Part shown: positions 7,630 through 17,313 of the stretch, piece after piece | Numbering within the stretch: position 1 is the first letter of the stretch | Layout: the number at the start of each line of letters is the position of its first letter | From: Pseudotabrizicola alkalilacus | Lineage (GTDB): Bacteria; Pseudomonadota; Alphaproteobacteria; Rhodobacterales; Rhodobacteraceae | Direction of reading: 5' to 3' | Assembly: GCF_003443995.1 (NCBI RefSeq) | Contig: NZ_QWEY01000015.1 | Span: forward strand, 1 to 64,000 | Length of the DNA stretch: 64,000 nt | The notes under the pieces: model-generated | What the model saw: only the letters and a program-made list of their open reading frames with translations | Database searches by the model: none | What the model was told of the DNA's origin: nothing | Made by a program: the position numbers and the translations under genes

Positions 7630-8400
7630 TCACCGTATCGGGCCGGAAGGGGCGACAAGAAAGCTGTTCAAGGACTGAAGCCAGATCGCCAAGGCAAGGG
7701 GGGCGACCAGTGCAAGCAGGATCAGCCCACCGAAGCTGAGCGCAGGGGCGCCTATAAAGGTCACCATCAACTGTGGCATGGCGCGGTTGATGACTCCGAG
7801 CGCCACGTTGTAAATCAGGGATGCAATGACAAAGGGCATCGCAATCATGAATGCCATGGCAAAGGCGCGCCCGGTCTGGGCGACACCCCACTCGGCCATA
7901 AGACCCGCAGACGGCCATTGACCGGCGGGAAGCATTTCATAGCCAAGCAGCAGGTAATCGAGCACCCGCAAATGCAGCTCTGCGGTGACGGCGAGCGCCA
8001 GCCCGGTCGTCACCAGAAGTTTGGAAATTGCGGGCTGTGCCTCTGCTCCGGCGGGAAACAGCTGCGACAGCGAGGTGGCATTTGCGGCGATTGAGCCCGC
8101 AGTCATCAGAGATAGGACGAACAGGCGTACCATCAGTCCAAGCGCCAGACCGATCGCCACTTCGGGCGCAAAGCCGGTACTGAACGAAATACCGTCCAGC
8201 ATGGGCTCGACGCCGGGGAACAGCGCGGCAGAGAGCATCACTGCCAGGACCAGCCTGATCCGGGCAGGAATTGTGGTCTCGCCAAAGGCCGGAAGTGTGG
8301 CCATCACCGCCCCGACACGCAGAAAAACCAGCGCCGCCGCCTCTGCCTGATCTGCGACGAGCGCATGAGAGGTCATCAGCAGGGTGAGGATCTCGTTCAT
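7630..8400 (-). CDS. fliR: Flagellar biosynthesis protein FliR
   Basis: Export-gate membrane protein of 256 aa with about six hydrophobic segments. Recognisable family parts are FLRVGAVMATLPAFGETTIPARIRLVLAV near the N terminus (in pieces: RVGAVMATLPAFGE, PARIRLVLA), the central EMLPAGQWP stretch, and the C-terminal GVINRAMPQLMVTFIGAP region. It overlaps flhA by four bases. Confidence 0.93.
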   Translation of the reverse strand: MNEILTLLMTSHALVADQAEAAALVFLRVGAVMATLPAFGETTIPARIRLVLAVMLSAALFPGVEPMLDGISFSTGFAPEVAIGLALGLMVRLFVLSLMTAGSIAANATSLSQLFPAGAEAQPAISKLLVTTGLALAVTAELHLRVLDYLLLGYEMLPAGQWPSAGLMAEWGVAQTGRAFAMAFMIAMPFVIASLIYNVALGVINRAMPQLMVTFIGAPALSFGGLILLALVAPLALAIWLQSLNSFLVAPSGPIR

Positions 8401-10472
8401 TGCGGGACCAGACCAACAATGGCGGGCCGCGCTTCCAGCCCGATTTCCTCATACGACAACACAGGTGCGCTCAGGCCCTTTGCAGCCAGAACGGTGCGGA
8501 CAAACCGTCGCCTCAACGTGGTGGTCACAACGGCGGCGGTGATGCCGCTTTCGGCGGCTCGGTTCAGCTTTTCTGCCAGCAGTCCAGAGAGACGGGCAAA
8601 CTGATCGGGCGGCAGGGCGATGTCGCGATGGCCACGCTCCCCGTCGATCTGATAGGTGGCAAAGGTCTTTTCCCACTCAGGTGCGATCTGGATCAGGGGT
8701 ATCGTGCCATCATTGCGCTTCAGTTCCGAGACAAGCTGAAATCCGATCCTTTGCCGCACATGTTCGCAGATTGCTTCGGCGGACGGCAGGCCCCGGCCTT
8801 CGGCAATGGCTTCGAGGATCAGGGGCAGATTGCGGATCGACACCCGCTCATCCAGCAAAAGACGCAGGACCGACAGCAGCAGGTCGACCGGCACCTTTTC
8901 CGGGATCATGTCATCCAGCAGTTTGCGGTTCGACTCGGCGCGGCTGGGTTCGGACACGTTGATGAACTCATCCAGCAGCCGTCGCAACCCACGCAAAGAC
9001 AGCAAACGGGCCAGGTTGGCGCGGATCACTTCCATCAGATGGGTGGCGAGCACTTCGGGAGGGGAAACGACGGTCATACCGGCAATCACTGCATCTTCCT
9101 GCTGCTCCGGAAGAATCCAGCGCGCGGGTGTGCCGTAGACGGGCTCGCTGACATCAATGCCATCGGGGGCTGGCATCCCCTCATTCAGCAGGACAAGGCA
9201 GCGCTCGGGCATCAGCCGGTTGGTCACGCGCTCTACCCCCTGAATGCGGATACGGTAGGTGCCATGCGGCAAGGCGGGTTCGTCGGTCAGGCGAATTTCG
9301 GGCAGGATCAGGCCAAAGCTGGCCGCAATATGGTTGCGCATGTTCCCGATACGGCCATCAAGACCGGTTGCCGGATCCAGCACCATGGCAACGAGGTCGG
9401 GAGAGAATTCCAGATGAAGCTCATCAAAATCAAGCACATCTCCCAAAGCCCGTTTGCGCTCTGGCTCGACAGCGGGCAGCAGGGGCATTGCGGTCTGGAC
9501 AGAGCGTCGATGGACCAATAGCGCTGTGCCGGCCAGTACCCCGGCCCCCAGGATAAACGGCAGAAAGGGCATGCCCGGCACCAGCGCAAAAAGCGCCATC
9601 AGAACGGCCACAGTGCCGAGCGCACCGGGGTAACGCCCAAGTTGGGCAAAGAATGAAACATCTGCCGCGCCTTTGGCGCCGCCACGGGCAAGCAACAGAG
9701 CTGCGGCGACCGAGATGATGACGGCGGGGATCTGGCTGACAAGACCATCGCCGACGGTGAGGATTGCATAGGTTTTGAAGGCTTGCGCGACCTGCATATC
9801 ATGCAGGAACACGCCCATCACCAGACCCATGATGATGTTTAGCATGGTGATCAGCAGGCCGGCAACCGCATCACCCTTTACAAATTTCGAGGCCCCGTCG
9901 AGAGAGCCGAAAAAGTTGGTCTCAGCCAGTTCGCGTTCGCGGCGTTCCTTGGCTTCGGTATGGTCGATTGCGCCTGCGGCCATATCGGCGTCAATCGCCA
10001 GCTGGCGGCCCGGCATCCCATCAAGCGCAAAGCGCGCCCCGACCTCTGCCATGCGGCCTGCGCCTTTGGTGATAACCATGAAGTTCACGATCAGCAAAAC
10101 GCAAAAAATGACCAGACCGAGCAGAACATTGCCGCCCATGATGAAATTGGCGAACCCTTCGATCACCGCCCCCGCAGCGTCGGTACCGGTGTGACCTTCG
10201 CCGATGATCAGTTTGGTGGACGAGACGTTGAGCGACAGGCGCAGCATCAGCGAAGACAGAAGGATGGTCGGGAACGCCGAGAAATCCAGCGGACGTTCGA
10301 TAAAAAGCGTCACCGTCAGCATCAGGATCGCAAGCGCAAAGGACAGCGCCAGCCCGATGTCGAGCATCCAGGCAGGAACCGGCAGGATCATCATGACGAT
10401 GACCGACATCAGGGCCAGCGCCAGAAGAATGGTGGGGCGGAACAGCAGGGCGAGTCGGGCTTGGGCGGTCAT
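8397..10472 (-). CDS. flhA: Flagellar biosynthesis protein FlhA
   Basis: Major export-gate protein of 691 aa, the family length. The N-terminal half has multiple membrane helices and the FHIPEP-type conserved loop: FPTILLSSLMLRLSLNVSST, then KGAGRMAEVGARFALDGMPGRQLAID and FFGSLDGASKFVKGDAVAG. The C-terminal cytoplasmic domain (from about residue 330) includes RNLPLILEAIAE. It forms the nonameric ring that receives export cargo and chaperones. It is transcribed after the lytic transglycosylase gene and before fliR. Confidence 0.96.
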   Translation of the reverse strand: MTAQARLALLFRPTILLALALMSVIVMMILPVPAWMLDIGLALSFALAILMLTVTLFIERPLDFSAFPTILLSSLMLRLSLNVSSTKLIIGEGHTGTDAAGAVIEGFANFIMGGNVLLGLVIFCVLLIVNFMVITKGAGRMAEVGARFALDGMPGRQLAIDADMAAGAIDHTEAKERRERELAETNFFGSLDGASKFVKGDAVAGLLITMLNIIMGLVMGVFLHDMQVAQAFKTYAILTVGDGLVSQIPAVIISVAAALLLARGGAKGAADVSFFAQLGRYPGALGTVAVLMALFALVPGMPFLPFILGAGVLAGTALLVHRRSVQTAMPLLPAVEPERKRALGDVLDFDELHLEFSPDLVAMVLDPATGLDGRIGNMRNHIAASFGLILPEIRLTDEPALPHGTYRIRIQGVERVTNRLMPERCLVLLNEGMPAPDGIDVSEPVYGTPARWILPEQQEDAVIAGMTVVSPPEVLATHLMEVIRANLARLLSLRGLRRLLDEFINVSEPSRAESNRKLLDDMIPEKVPVDLLLSVLRLLLDERVSIRNLPLILEAIAEGRGLPSAEAICEHVRQRIGFQLVSELKRNDGTIPLIQIAPEWEKTFATYQIDGERGHRDIALPPDQFARLSGLLAEKLNRAAESGITAAVVTTTLRRRFVRTVLAAKGLSAPVLSYEEIGLEARPAIVGLVPQ

Positions 10473-10477
10473 TCTGG

Positions 10478-11173
10478 CTACCGGAACAAAGGGACGGCAG
10501 CGCGGTCGGACAGTGTTGTCACCAACGACCCATGCGCACCTGCCACGCCGGGCATCAGCAGGGGATAAAGGTTTTCACGTGACGCCGTCTGCAAAGGGCC
10601 TGAGGGGGCCGCCACCTGCATTTTGGTATCCATCAAGGCAGAAACTCTTGCCAGATAGGCCGTTGCCGCACCGCTTTGCCGCGAATGATAGGCCCCGATT
10701 GCATCGTCCCACGACCCGAATTCCTGATACAGCTGCAACAGAAAACGCGCCGCATAGAGGGCATTTTCCGCAGGGTCAAACATCGCCTCCAATGAGGTGA
10801 ACTGAGTGCCGTGCCAGCGCATGTTGATCTGAAAGCACCCGATATCAATGTTGGTTTCACCATTGCCCATGGCAAGCGAGACGTGATCCATCGCGTCAGA
10901 CTTTGACTTAAAGAACGACCCGGACCCGGCTTGATTGACGGCCCAAGGCCAGGGTGAAAGCACCCCGCCAATGGTGCGCCCGGTTTCGACACGCGAAATT
11001 GCCAGAAGCACGGTTGCTGGAACGCCGGTGATCTCGGCGGCCCTGCCACCTGCCGCGTCACACAGGTTCTGGCTGTCGTGCGATGTGCTGGCCTGAGCGC
11101 TGGCAATCCCCATTGCCAAAAAGCCCGCCACCAGCGAAAGACCCCAGATAAACAAAGACGCAGTCTGTCGCAT
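10478..11173 (-). CDS. Lytic transglycosylase (SLT domain), probably flagellar
   Basis: A 231-aa exported protein. The start at 11173 gives a good signal peptide (RQTASLFIWGLSLVAGFLAM..ASAQA); a long upstream in-frame extension has no coding look. The mature protein carries the SLT fold: AISRVETGR with the likely catalytic Glu, DIGCFQINMRWHG, and NALYAARFLLQLYQEFGSWDDAIGAYHSR. It cleaves peptidoglycan glycan strands. Being the first gene of the operon with flhA, six bases apart, suggests it opens the wall for the flagellar rod, like SltF of Rhodobacter; that assignment is inferred. Confidence 0.88.
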   Translation of the reverse strand: MRQTASLFIWGLSLVAGFLAMGIASAQASTSHDSQNLCDAAGGRAAEITGVPATVLLAISRVETGRTIGGVLSPWPWAVNQAGSGSFFKSKSDAMDHVSLAMGNGETNIDIGCFQINMRWHGTQFTSLEAMFDPAENALYAARFLLQLYQEFGSWDDAIGAYHSRQSGAATAYLARVSALMDTKMQVAAPSGPLQTASRENLYPLLMPGVAGAHGSLVTTLSDRAAVPLFR

Positions 11174-11345
11174 AGGTTTCACCTGCCCGGATGACGCGCA
11201 CCATTCTGATGCTGTGATGACCATACGAAGCGAATCTTTCGAAATCGGAAACACCATGCGGTAGGATGCGGGCTTGACCCTGCCTTTGGCCTCGTTACCC
11301 TTGCGCCCAAGGGTGGAGGCAACCCACAGAAGACGGAGCAGATGA

Positions 11346-11591
11346 ATGACCCAACGGCTACACTTGGTGTTTGGGGGGGAACTTGTGGACCCTGCCAAAT
11401 CGACGTTTGCAGATGTGAACGACATCCATATCGTGGGCATGTTTCCCGACTATGCCTCGGCGCACAAAGCGTGGAAGGCAGAGGCACAGCGTACAGTCGA
11501 CAATGCGCATATGCGGTATTTCATCGCACATATTCACCGTCTGCGTGATGAAGAGCAGGCCGGATCGGTGACGGAAGAACTGGGCCGGTAA
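11346..11591 (+). CDS. DUF4170 domain-containing protein
   Basis: An 81-aa cytoplasmic protein of unknown function. The pattern RLHLVFGGELVDP, DIHIVGMFPDYASAHKAWKAE and TVDNAHMRYFIAHIHRL matches DUF4170, a small alphaproteobacterial family found next to Kdo transferase and lpxK genes, as here. It begins the DUF4170-waaA-lpxK unit, with 12 bp to the next gene. Divergent from the lytic transglycosylase across 172 bp, where I see no clear promoter. A role linked to lipid A-Kdo synthesis is only suggested by the neighbours. Confidence 0.88.
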   Translation: MTQRLHLVFGGELVDPAKSTFADVNDIHIVGMFPDYASAHKAWKAEAQRTVDNAHMRYFIAHIHRLRDEEQAGSVTEELGR

Positions 11592-11603
11592 TGTGCCGGG
11601 CAA

Positions 11604-12800
11604 ATGGTGCATTCGCTTGGTCTGACACTTTATAATCTGCGGCCCCGGCGCGATCCTGCGTCCGGGGGGGGCTGGCCCGAGCGCCCCTCAGGCCGGTTGA
11701 TCTGGATGCATGCGCCTTCTGCCGAAGCCGCCCGCGGATTGCTGGAGCTGGCGGCCCGTCTGATCGAGGAAGACGGTTTGACGGTCCTGTTAACATGTCC
11801 CGAGGGTTTGCCGGCCCGGAAGGGGCTGGTCAGGGTGTTGCCACCCGATGACCGTCCGGCCGAGGCCCGCGCCTTTCTTGATCACTGGCGGCCAGAGATT
11901 GCGATCTTTTCAGATGGTGAGTTGCGCCCGGCCGTGCTGCACGAAGCGGCGGAGCGTGGGGTGCAGCTGATGATGGTTGACGGGCGCGCGCCCTATGTGC
12001 TCAAGGACCGCAACGGGTGGTATCCGGGTCTGATGCGGTCAGCCTTGCAAGGTTTTGCCCATGTCCTGACACTGGACGAGGCATCGGCCCGCGCCTTTCG
12101 CAAGGGCGGCGCGGCCCTGTCCGCCGTTGGTGTGACCGGACGGATGGAAGAAAACAGTGCTGCCTTGCCCTGTCTGGAAGCGGAACGCGCAGCGCTTGCA
12201 AAGCTGTTGGCCACGCGCCCAGTATGGCTGGCAGTCGGGCTGCCCGAGCCGGAAGAAGCGGCTGTGATCGCGGCACATCGTGCGGCACAAAGCCTTGCGC
12301 ACCGGCTGCTGCTGATCATTGCCCCCGAAGATCCGGCACGGGCCGCCGCTCTGGCCAGACGGTTGGCCGATGACGAAGGCTGGATCGTTGCAGAGCGGTC
12401 CGAAGATCAGGAACCTGAGGCGGATGTCGAGGTTTTCGTCGCCGACGGAATGGCCGAGCTGGGGCTGTGGTATCGGTTGGCGCCGATCACTTTCATGGGG
12501 GGAAGCCTGGCGGGGCAGGGCTGTGTGCGCAACCCGATGGAGCCTGCAGCGCTTGGCTCTGCGATCCTGTATGGCCCGCGTCCGGGCGTGTTTGGCGGCA
12601 CTTTCGGCAGGCTTGGTGCTGCCCGAGCAGCCCGCCCTGTGGGCAGTGCTACGGATCTGGGCGAAGCCTTGTCTGATCTGCTGTCGCCGGACCGTGCCGC
12701 GCGGTTGGCTCAATCGGCGTGGATGGTGGCGTCAGACGGGGCGGATGTGACCGAGCGTATTATCGCGCTGGTCCGCAACGCCGTGAAAGATAACGCATGA
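11604..12800 (+). CDS. waaA: 3-deoxy-D-manno-octulosonic acid transferase (WaaA/KdtA), divergent
   Basis: A 398-aa GT30-type glycosyltransferase expected to add Kdo to lipid IVA at the inner membrane. The C-terminal half is clearly family-like ([39 protein letters not shown]). The N-terminal half is unusual: the common HAxSxGE motif reads HAPSAEA, the N-terminal membrane-anchor region is shortened, and the usual GGHNP is CVRNP. The last four bases overlap lpxK, which supports a lipid A role. It may be a divergent paralogue rather than the main Kdo transferase. Confidence 0.82.
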   Translation: MVHSLGLTLYNLRPRRDPASGGGWPERPSGRLIWMHAPSAEAARGLLELAARLIEEDGLTVLLTCPEGLPARKGLVRVLPPDDRPAEARAFLDHWRPEIAIFSDGELRPAVLHEAAERGVQLMMVDGRAPYVLKDRNGWYPGLMRSALQGFAHVLTLDEASARAFRKGGAALSAVGVTGRMEENSAALPCLEAERAALAKLLATRPVWLAVGLPEPEEAAVIAAHRAAQSLAHRLLLIIAPEDPARAAALARRLADDEGWIVAERSEDQEPEADVEVFVADGMAELGLWYRLAPITFMGGSLAGQGCVRNPMEPAALGSAILYGPRPGVFGGTFGRLGAARAARPVGSATDLGEALSDLLSPDRAARLAQSAWMVASDGADVTERIIALVRNAVKDNA

Positions 12801-13774
12801 TGCGCCCGCCTGCGTTCTGGCACAATCCGCCTTATGCACCGGGTCTGATGGCCCGTTTGTTGCAGCCCTTGGGCTTTGCCTATGGCGCTGCAACCGCCCG
12901 CCGGGTGGCACAAGGCGGTTATCGCGCTTCGGTTCCGGTGATTTGCATTGGCAATCTGAATGTGGGCGGCACCGGCAAGACCCCTGCCACAATCGCCCTG
13001 CTGGCACGGGTGCAAGGCGCGCATGTGGTGTCCCGGGGCTATGGCGGGGCGCTGGAGGGCCCGATTCTGGTGGAGCCGCAGCTCCATACGGCGGCGCAGG
13101 TCGGGGATGAACCGCTGCTGCTGGCCGCCTTTGCGCCAACCTGGGTGGCCAAGGGCCGCGCCGCAGGCGTCCGGGCGGCAGAGGCCGCGGGCGCAAGGAT
13201 CATCCTGATGGATGACGGCTTTCAGAACCCGTCGGTTCACAAGGATCTGTCGCTGGTGGTGGTCGATGCCGAGCGCGGCTTTGGCAATGGGCTGTGCCTG
13301 CCTGCCGGGCCTTTGCGGGAGCCTGTCGTGGCGGGTTTGGCCCGCGCTCAGGTGCTGCTCTCGATCGGCGGGGCTGAGGCTCAGGAAAAATTCGCCCGGC
13401 AATGGGGGCCGGCGATTTCCATCCCGCAAGTGCAGGGGGAACTGAAGCCCTTGCAGATGGGCATGGACTGGCGTGGTCAGCGCGTGCTGGCCTTTGCCGG
13501 GATCGGCCACCCGGACAAGTTTTTCGCCACCTTGCGCAGTCAGGGTGCAGAGATCGTGCGCGCAGTTTCGCTGGATGATCACCAGCCGCTGTCGGACACC
13601 CTGCTGCGTCGGCTGGAGGCCGAGGCCGCTGGATTGGGGGCCCAGCTTGTGACGACGGAAAAGGATCAGGTGCGCCTGCCGCCAGCGTTCCGGCCAAAGG
13701 TTCTGACCCTCGTTGTCCGGCTGGAGGTCGCGGATTGGTCGGTTCTGGATGCGGCGCTCGCGGGGCTGCGCTAA
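12797..13774 (+). CDS. lpxK: Tetraacyldisaccharide 4'-kinase LpxK
   Basis: A 325-aa membrane-associated kinase that phosphorylates the 4' position of the lipid A disaccharide. The N terminus MRPPAFW, the P-loop region [20 protein letters not shown] near residue 55, SRGYGG, the DDGFQNPS motif and [12 protein letters not shown] are all LpxK hallmarks. Translation may start at 12797 or at the adjacent ATG at 12800; both overlap the waaA stop. Confidence 0.95.
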   Translation: MMRPPAFWHNPPYAPGLMARLLQPLGFAYGAATARRVAQGGYRASVPVICIGNLNVGGTGKTPATIALLARVQGAHVVSRGYGGALEGPILVEPQLHTAAQVGDEPLLLAAFAPTWVAKGRAAGVRAAEAAGARIILMDDGFQNPSVHKDLSLVVVDAERGFGNGLCLPAGPLREPVVAGLARAQVLLSIGGAEAQEKFARQWGPAISIPQVQGELKPLQMGMDWRGQRVLAFAGIGHPDKFFATLRSQGAEIVRAVSLDDHQPLSDTLLRRLEAEAAGLGAQLVTTEKDQVRLPPAFRPKVLTLVVRLEVADWSVLDAALAGLR

Positions 13775-13792
13775 ACCCCGCCTGCGCCTTTG

Positions 13793-14917
13793 TCAGCCGA
13801 CTTCGGCCTGATGCTCGCCCAGCTTCGGTGCCGGGCGGTCCAGCGCAAGGTTGGCTCCGGAAAAGCGGAACGGGGACCGAACGCCCGGCACGCCATCGGG
13901 AGAGATCTGCATGCCGCGTGCCACCATCTGCGGGTCGGCAAACACTTCCCCCAGATCATTGATCGGCCCGGCAGGCACCCCTGCCGCTTCGCAGGCGGCC
14001 AGCAGATCGGCCTTGGTCCATGTCTGGGTGGCTGCGGTCAGCCTGATGGTCAGTGCCTCCCGGTTCTGCACCCGGTCGGCGTTGGTGAGGAAGTCCGGCG
14101 CAGTTGCAATATCGCCGAGCCCGAGGATCGTGCACAGACGCTGATACTGGCCATCGTTCCCCGTGGCCAGGATCAGCCAGCCATCGGCGCAGTCAAAGAC
14201 CGCATAGGGCGCCAGATTGGGGTGGGCATTGCCCATCTTTTTCGGCGCGATGCCGGTCGTCAGATAGTTCATCGACTGGTTGGCCATGGTTGCCGCTGCC
14301 ACATCCATCAACGCCATATCGACATGCTGACCGATGCCGGAGCTGTGCCGCTGGTGCAGGGCCGCCAGAATGGCCGTCGCCGCATAGATCCCGGTGAAAA
14401 TGTCGGTGACGGCCACGCCGACCTTTTGCGGCTGGCCATCCGGTTCGCCGGTCACGCTCATCAACCCGGCCATGCCCTGAATGATGAAATCGTACCCTGC
14501 CCGATGGGCATAGGGGCCATCCTGACCAAAGCCGGTGATGGAGCAATAGATCAGGCGCGGGTTTACTTTTTGCAGGCTGGCGTAATCCAGCCCATACTTG
14601 GCCAGCCCCCCCACCTTGAAATTCTCGATCACCACATCTGCATCGGCCACCATGCGGCGCACCATATCCTGCCCCTCGGGCGTGCGGAAATCGCAGATGA
14701 CAGACCGCTTGCCCCGGTTGGTGGCATGGAAATAGGCGGCAGACCGGTCGCCGTCCCGTTCGATGAACGGCGGCCCCCAGCGACGGGTATCGTCACCTTC
14801 GGGGGCCTCGACCTTTATCACATCCGCGCCCAGATCGGCCAGGGTCTGACCGGCCCACGGGCCCGCAAGAATGCGGGCCAGTTCAATGACCTTCACTCCA
14901 GCAAGCGGCGTGGTCAT
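13793..14917 (-). CDS. CaiB/BaiF-family (class III) CoA-transferase
   Basis: A 374-aa class III CoA-transferase that moves CoA between carboxylic acids. Typical segments are LAGVKVIELARILAGPWAGQ with LADLGADVIKVE at the start, NRGKRS, DVVIENFKVGGLAKYGLDY (in part), and YCSITGFGQDGPYAHRAGYD. The aspartate in the DVVIENF..G region and the glycine loop are in place. The substrate cannot be told from sequence. It overlaps dsbA by four bases; these genes are probably co-transcribed by position, not function. Confidence 0.9.
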   Translation of the reverse strand: MTTPLAGVKVIELARILAGPWAGQTLADLGADVIKVEAPEGDDTRRWGPPFIERDGDRSAAYFHATNRGKRSVICDFRTPEGQDMVRRMVADADVVIENFKVGGLAKYGLDYASLQKVNPRLIYCSITGFGQDGPYAHRAGYDFIIQGMAGLMSVTGEPDGQPQKVGVAVTDIFTGIYAATAILAALHQRHSSGIGQHVDMALMDVAAATMANQSMNYLTTGIAPKKMGNAHPNLAPYAVFDCADGWLILATGNDGQYQRLCTILGLGDIATAPDFLTNADRVQNREALTIRLTAATQTWTKADLLAACEAAGVPAGPINDLGEVFADPQMVARGMQISPDGVPGVRSPFRFSGANLALDRPAPKLGEHQAEVG

Positions 14918-15597
14918 TCCTTGGCAAGCTCTGCGTCAAGGATGGCTTTCAGATCGGCATAAGACATGTTTGCATGTTTGGTGCCGTTGATGATCAGCGT
15001 CGGGGTGCCTTGCACCTCATACTCTTTCATCATGGTTTCATAGTGATCGACCATTGCCTGTGCCGTAGCACCGTCCTGCATGCAGGCATCAAGCTGTGCA
15101 TCGTCCATCCCAGCCGTCCGGCCAATCTTCTTCAGATTGCCGACCACCACATTCGGATCATCCGAAGCGGTCCAGGCCTGCATGTCCTTGTACAGCATCT
15201 CCTGCACGCCGAAGTATTTCATGTCTCCGCCACAGCGGGCCACCATGGCTGCCCATAGGCCGTAGCGATCAAAATACACCTCGCGGTAGACAAAGTGGAT
15301 CTTGCCGGTGTCGATGTATTCTTTCTTGAGATCTTTGAAGACATTGGCGTGGAAATTCGCACAATGCGGGCAGGTGTAGGACGCATATTCGATCAGCGTC
15401 ACCTTGGCATCGACCGGACCCAGTGTCATGTCCTTGATTTCAACCGTTTGTGCCTCAGCCGCCGGGGCCGTTTCCTGCGCCTGTGCGCTGGAAACCGGCA
15501 ACAGTGTCTGGCTGACATTTCCGGATGTCATCGACCACAGGCCAAAGCCGCCTGCAATGACAAGGGCCGATGCGGCCAGAATGGTTTTCTTTGACAT
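14914..15597 (-). CDS. DsbA-family thiol:disulfide interchange protein
   Basis: Exported or membrane-tethered oxidoreductase of 227 aa. An N-terminal signal or anchor (KTILAASALVIAGGFGLWSM) is followed by a thioredoxin fold with the active site CPHC in EYASYTCPHCANFH at about residue 75, and a cis-proline region EVQGTPTLIINGT. It most resembles DsbA-like proteins of the DSBA oxidoreductase/BdbD type. The start codon shares a base with the upstream DUF721 stop (TAATG), so the two are coupled. Confidence 0.9.
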   Translation of the reverse strand: MSKKTILAASALVIAGGFGLWSMTSGNVSQTLLPVSSAQAQETAPAAEAQTVEIKDMTLGPVDAKVTLIEYASYTCPHCANFHANVFKDLKKEYIDTGKIHFVYREVYFDRYGLWAAMVARCGGDMKYFGVQEMLYKDMQAWTASDDPNVVVGNLKKIGRTAGMDDAQLDACMQDGATAQAMVDHYETMMKEYEVQGTPTLIINGTKHANMSYADLKAILDAELAKE

Positions 15598-16136
15598 TAT
15601 TTCTCGCCTTCTGTCGTCTTGCGACGGTTTAGGATGTTTTCGGCCAGCGCTTCAAGCGCCGCGCGCAGGCCGGGGTCATGAATCGGGGCCACAGTTTCAC
15701 TCGCCTCGGCCTTTATGGCCGGGTCGGTTGCAGGCGGGGCCTTTGGGGCGGGTATGAATTCGGCCTGACCTTCGGCAAATCCGATGGGGGCGGTCTGTGT
15801 CAGCAGAATGCGCGAAATGGCGTTGTAGCCATAGATCGCGTTCACCTTGGTCCGGATCACTTCTTTCTGCATCTCGATCATCGGCGCCATCGGCCCGGTG
15901 GTCAGAAGCGTCAGCGTTCCGCCAAAGCCGTCGCGGCCATAACCAACCTTGACCGGGCGGGTGCATTTGGCCAGATCTTCGCCCACAACCTCTGTCCAAT
16001 GGGTCAAAAGCCGTGCAATGGCAAAGCCGCGCGATTCCCCTGCCGTGCGCACAGGGTCTTTCATCAGCCCGAAGGCCGGTTCAAACCCGCGCATCCGGCG
16101 CGATTGGCTCTGGTAAGGGGTCGTGTTGCGGGCCAT
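15597..16136 (-). CDS. DUF721 (DciA-like) domain protein
   Basis: A 179-aa protein whose first 100 residues carry the DUF721 pattern: ARLLTHWTEVVGEDLAKCTRPVKVGYG then LTLLTTGPMAPMIEMQKEVI (quoted in parts), and IYGYNAISRILLTQT. DUF721 members include DciA, a helicase-loading factor, and alphaproteobacterial proteins beside dsbA. The C-terminal 80 residues are Pro/Ala/Glu-rich and low complexity. It is divergent from mutY with an 81-bp gap. Confidence 0.85.
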   Translation of the reverse strand: MARNTTPYQSQSRRMRGFEPAFGLMKDPVRTAGESRGFAIARLLTHWTEVVGEDLAKCTRPVKVGYGRDGFGGTLTLLTTGPMAPMIEMQKEVIRTKVNAIYGYNAISRILLTQTAPIGFAEGQAEFIPAPKAPPATDPAIKAEASETVAPIHDPGLRAALEALAENILNRRKTTEGEK

Positions 16137-16217
16137 CTGGTATCCTGTGACTCTGTTGCTATCTTATCCCGTCAGGACAGCGCCGCCAGAGGCAAGACAG
16201 GACAAAGGGTATAAAGA

Positions 16218-17264
16218 TTGCGTGACGCCGAGTTGAGCGACCTGCTGCTACGCTGGTATGACCGTCATGCCAGGGTCATGCCGTGGCGGGTCTCACCGCA
16301 GGACCGCAAGGCCGGCGCAGTGCCAGACCCGTACCGGATCTGGCTGTCCGAGGTGATGTTGCAACAGACCACGGTTGCGGCGGTCAAGGACTACTTCCAC
16401 CGCTTTACCGCCCGCTGGCCCACCGTTTCCGACCTCGCGGCCGCGCGGGATGAGGATGTGATGGCCGAATGGGCGGGCCTTGGCTATTACGCCCGCGCCC
16501 GCAACCTGCTGAAAGCCGCGCGCGCGGTGGTCGCGGATCATGGCGGCGTGTTTCCCGGAACGCGCGATGGTTTGCTTAGCCTGCCCGGCATCGGACCCTA
16601 CACCGCAGGGGCGGTGGCCGCGATTGCCTATGACGAGGCGGCGACGGTGGTGGATGGCAATGTCGAGCGGGTGATGGCGAGGCTGTTTGCAGTGAACACA
16701 CCGCTTCCTGTCGCCAAGGGCGAACTCACCGCGCTGGCTGCCTCGCTGACCCCTGAAACGCGATCTGGTGACTATGCGCAGGCCGTGATGGATCTTGGCG
16801 CCACCATCTGTACCCCTCGCAACCCTGCTTGCGGGATTTGCCCCTGGAGCCACGCTTGTGCTGCACGGGATGCGGGTATTCAGGCCGAACTGCCCCGCAA
16901 GCTGCCAAAGGTGGAAAAGCCGGTGCGTCGCGGCACGCTCTGGCTTGCGACGCAAAGTGACATGATCCTCCTGCAACGCCGTCCCGACACAGGTTTGTTG
17001 GGCGGGATGCTGGGATTTCCCGGCGACGGGTGGGATGGGGCCGGAGGTGAGGCCCCTGCCGCCGCCGACTGGAGCGAGATTGGCGAAATTCGCCACACAT
17101 TTACCCATTTTCACCTGTACCTGACGCTGCAAGCCGCTGAACTGCCAGCCGGGTCGGTCGTATCGCGCGGGCATTTTGTCTCGCGCCGTGATTTCAGCCC
17201 CGCCGACCTGCCAACAGTGATGCGCAAAGCCTATGATCGCTGGCGGGACAGTTTGTCCCCTTGA
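16218..17264 (+). CDS. mutY: Adenine DNA glycosylase MutY
   Basis: A 348-aa base-excision repair enzyme removing adenine opposite 8-oxoguanine. The helix-hairpin-helix region LPGIGPYTAGAVAAIAYDE with the catalytic Asp in VVDGNVERVMARLF, the WLSEVMLQQTTV segment, and the 4Fe-4S cysteines in CTPRNPACGICPWSHAC are visible. The C-terminal NUDIX-like domain (about 225-348) recognises 8-oxoG. The start is a TTG at 16218 after AAAGGG; it gives the expected N terminus. Confidence 0.93.
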   Translation: MRDAELSDLLLRWYDRHARVMPWRVSPQDRKAGAVPDPYRIWLSEVMLQQTTVAAVKDYFHRFTARWPTVSDLAAARDEDVMAEWAGLGYYARARNLLKAARAVVADHGGVFPGTRDGLLSLPGIGPYTAGAVAAIAYDEAATVVDGNVERVMARLFAVNTPLPVAKGELTALAASLTPETRSGDYAQAVMDLGATICTPRNPACGICPWSHACAARDAGIQAELPRKLPKVEKPVRRGTLWLATQSDMILLQRRPDTGLLGGMLGFPGDGWDGAGGEAPAAADWSEIGEIRHTFTHFHLYLTLQAAELPAGSVVSRGHFVSRRDFSPADLPTVMRKAYDRWRDSLSP

Positions 17265-17313
17265 GATATTCCCCCCGCTGGCAGATCGTCTGCCTGAAAA
17301 CAAACGGCTAATC

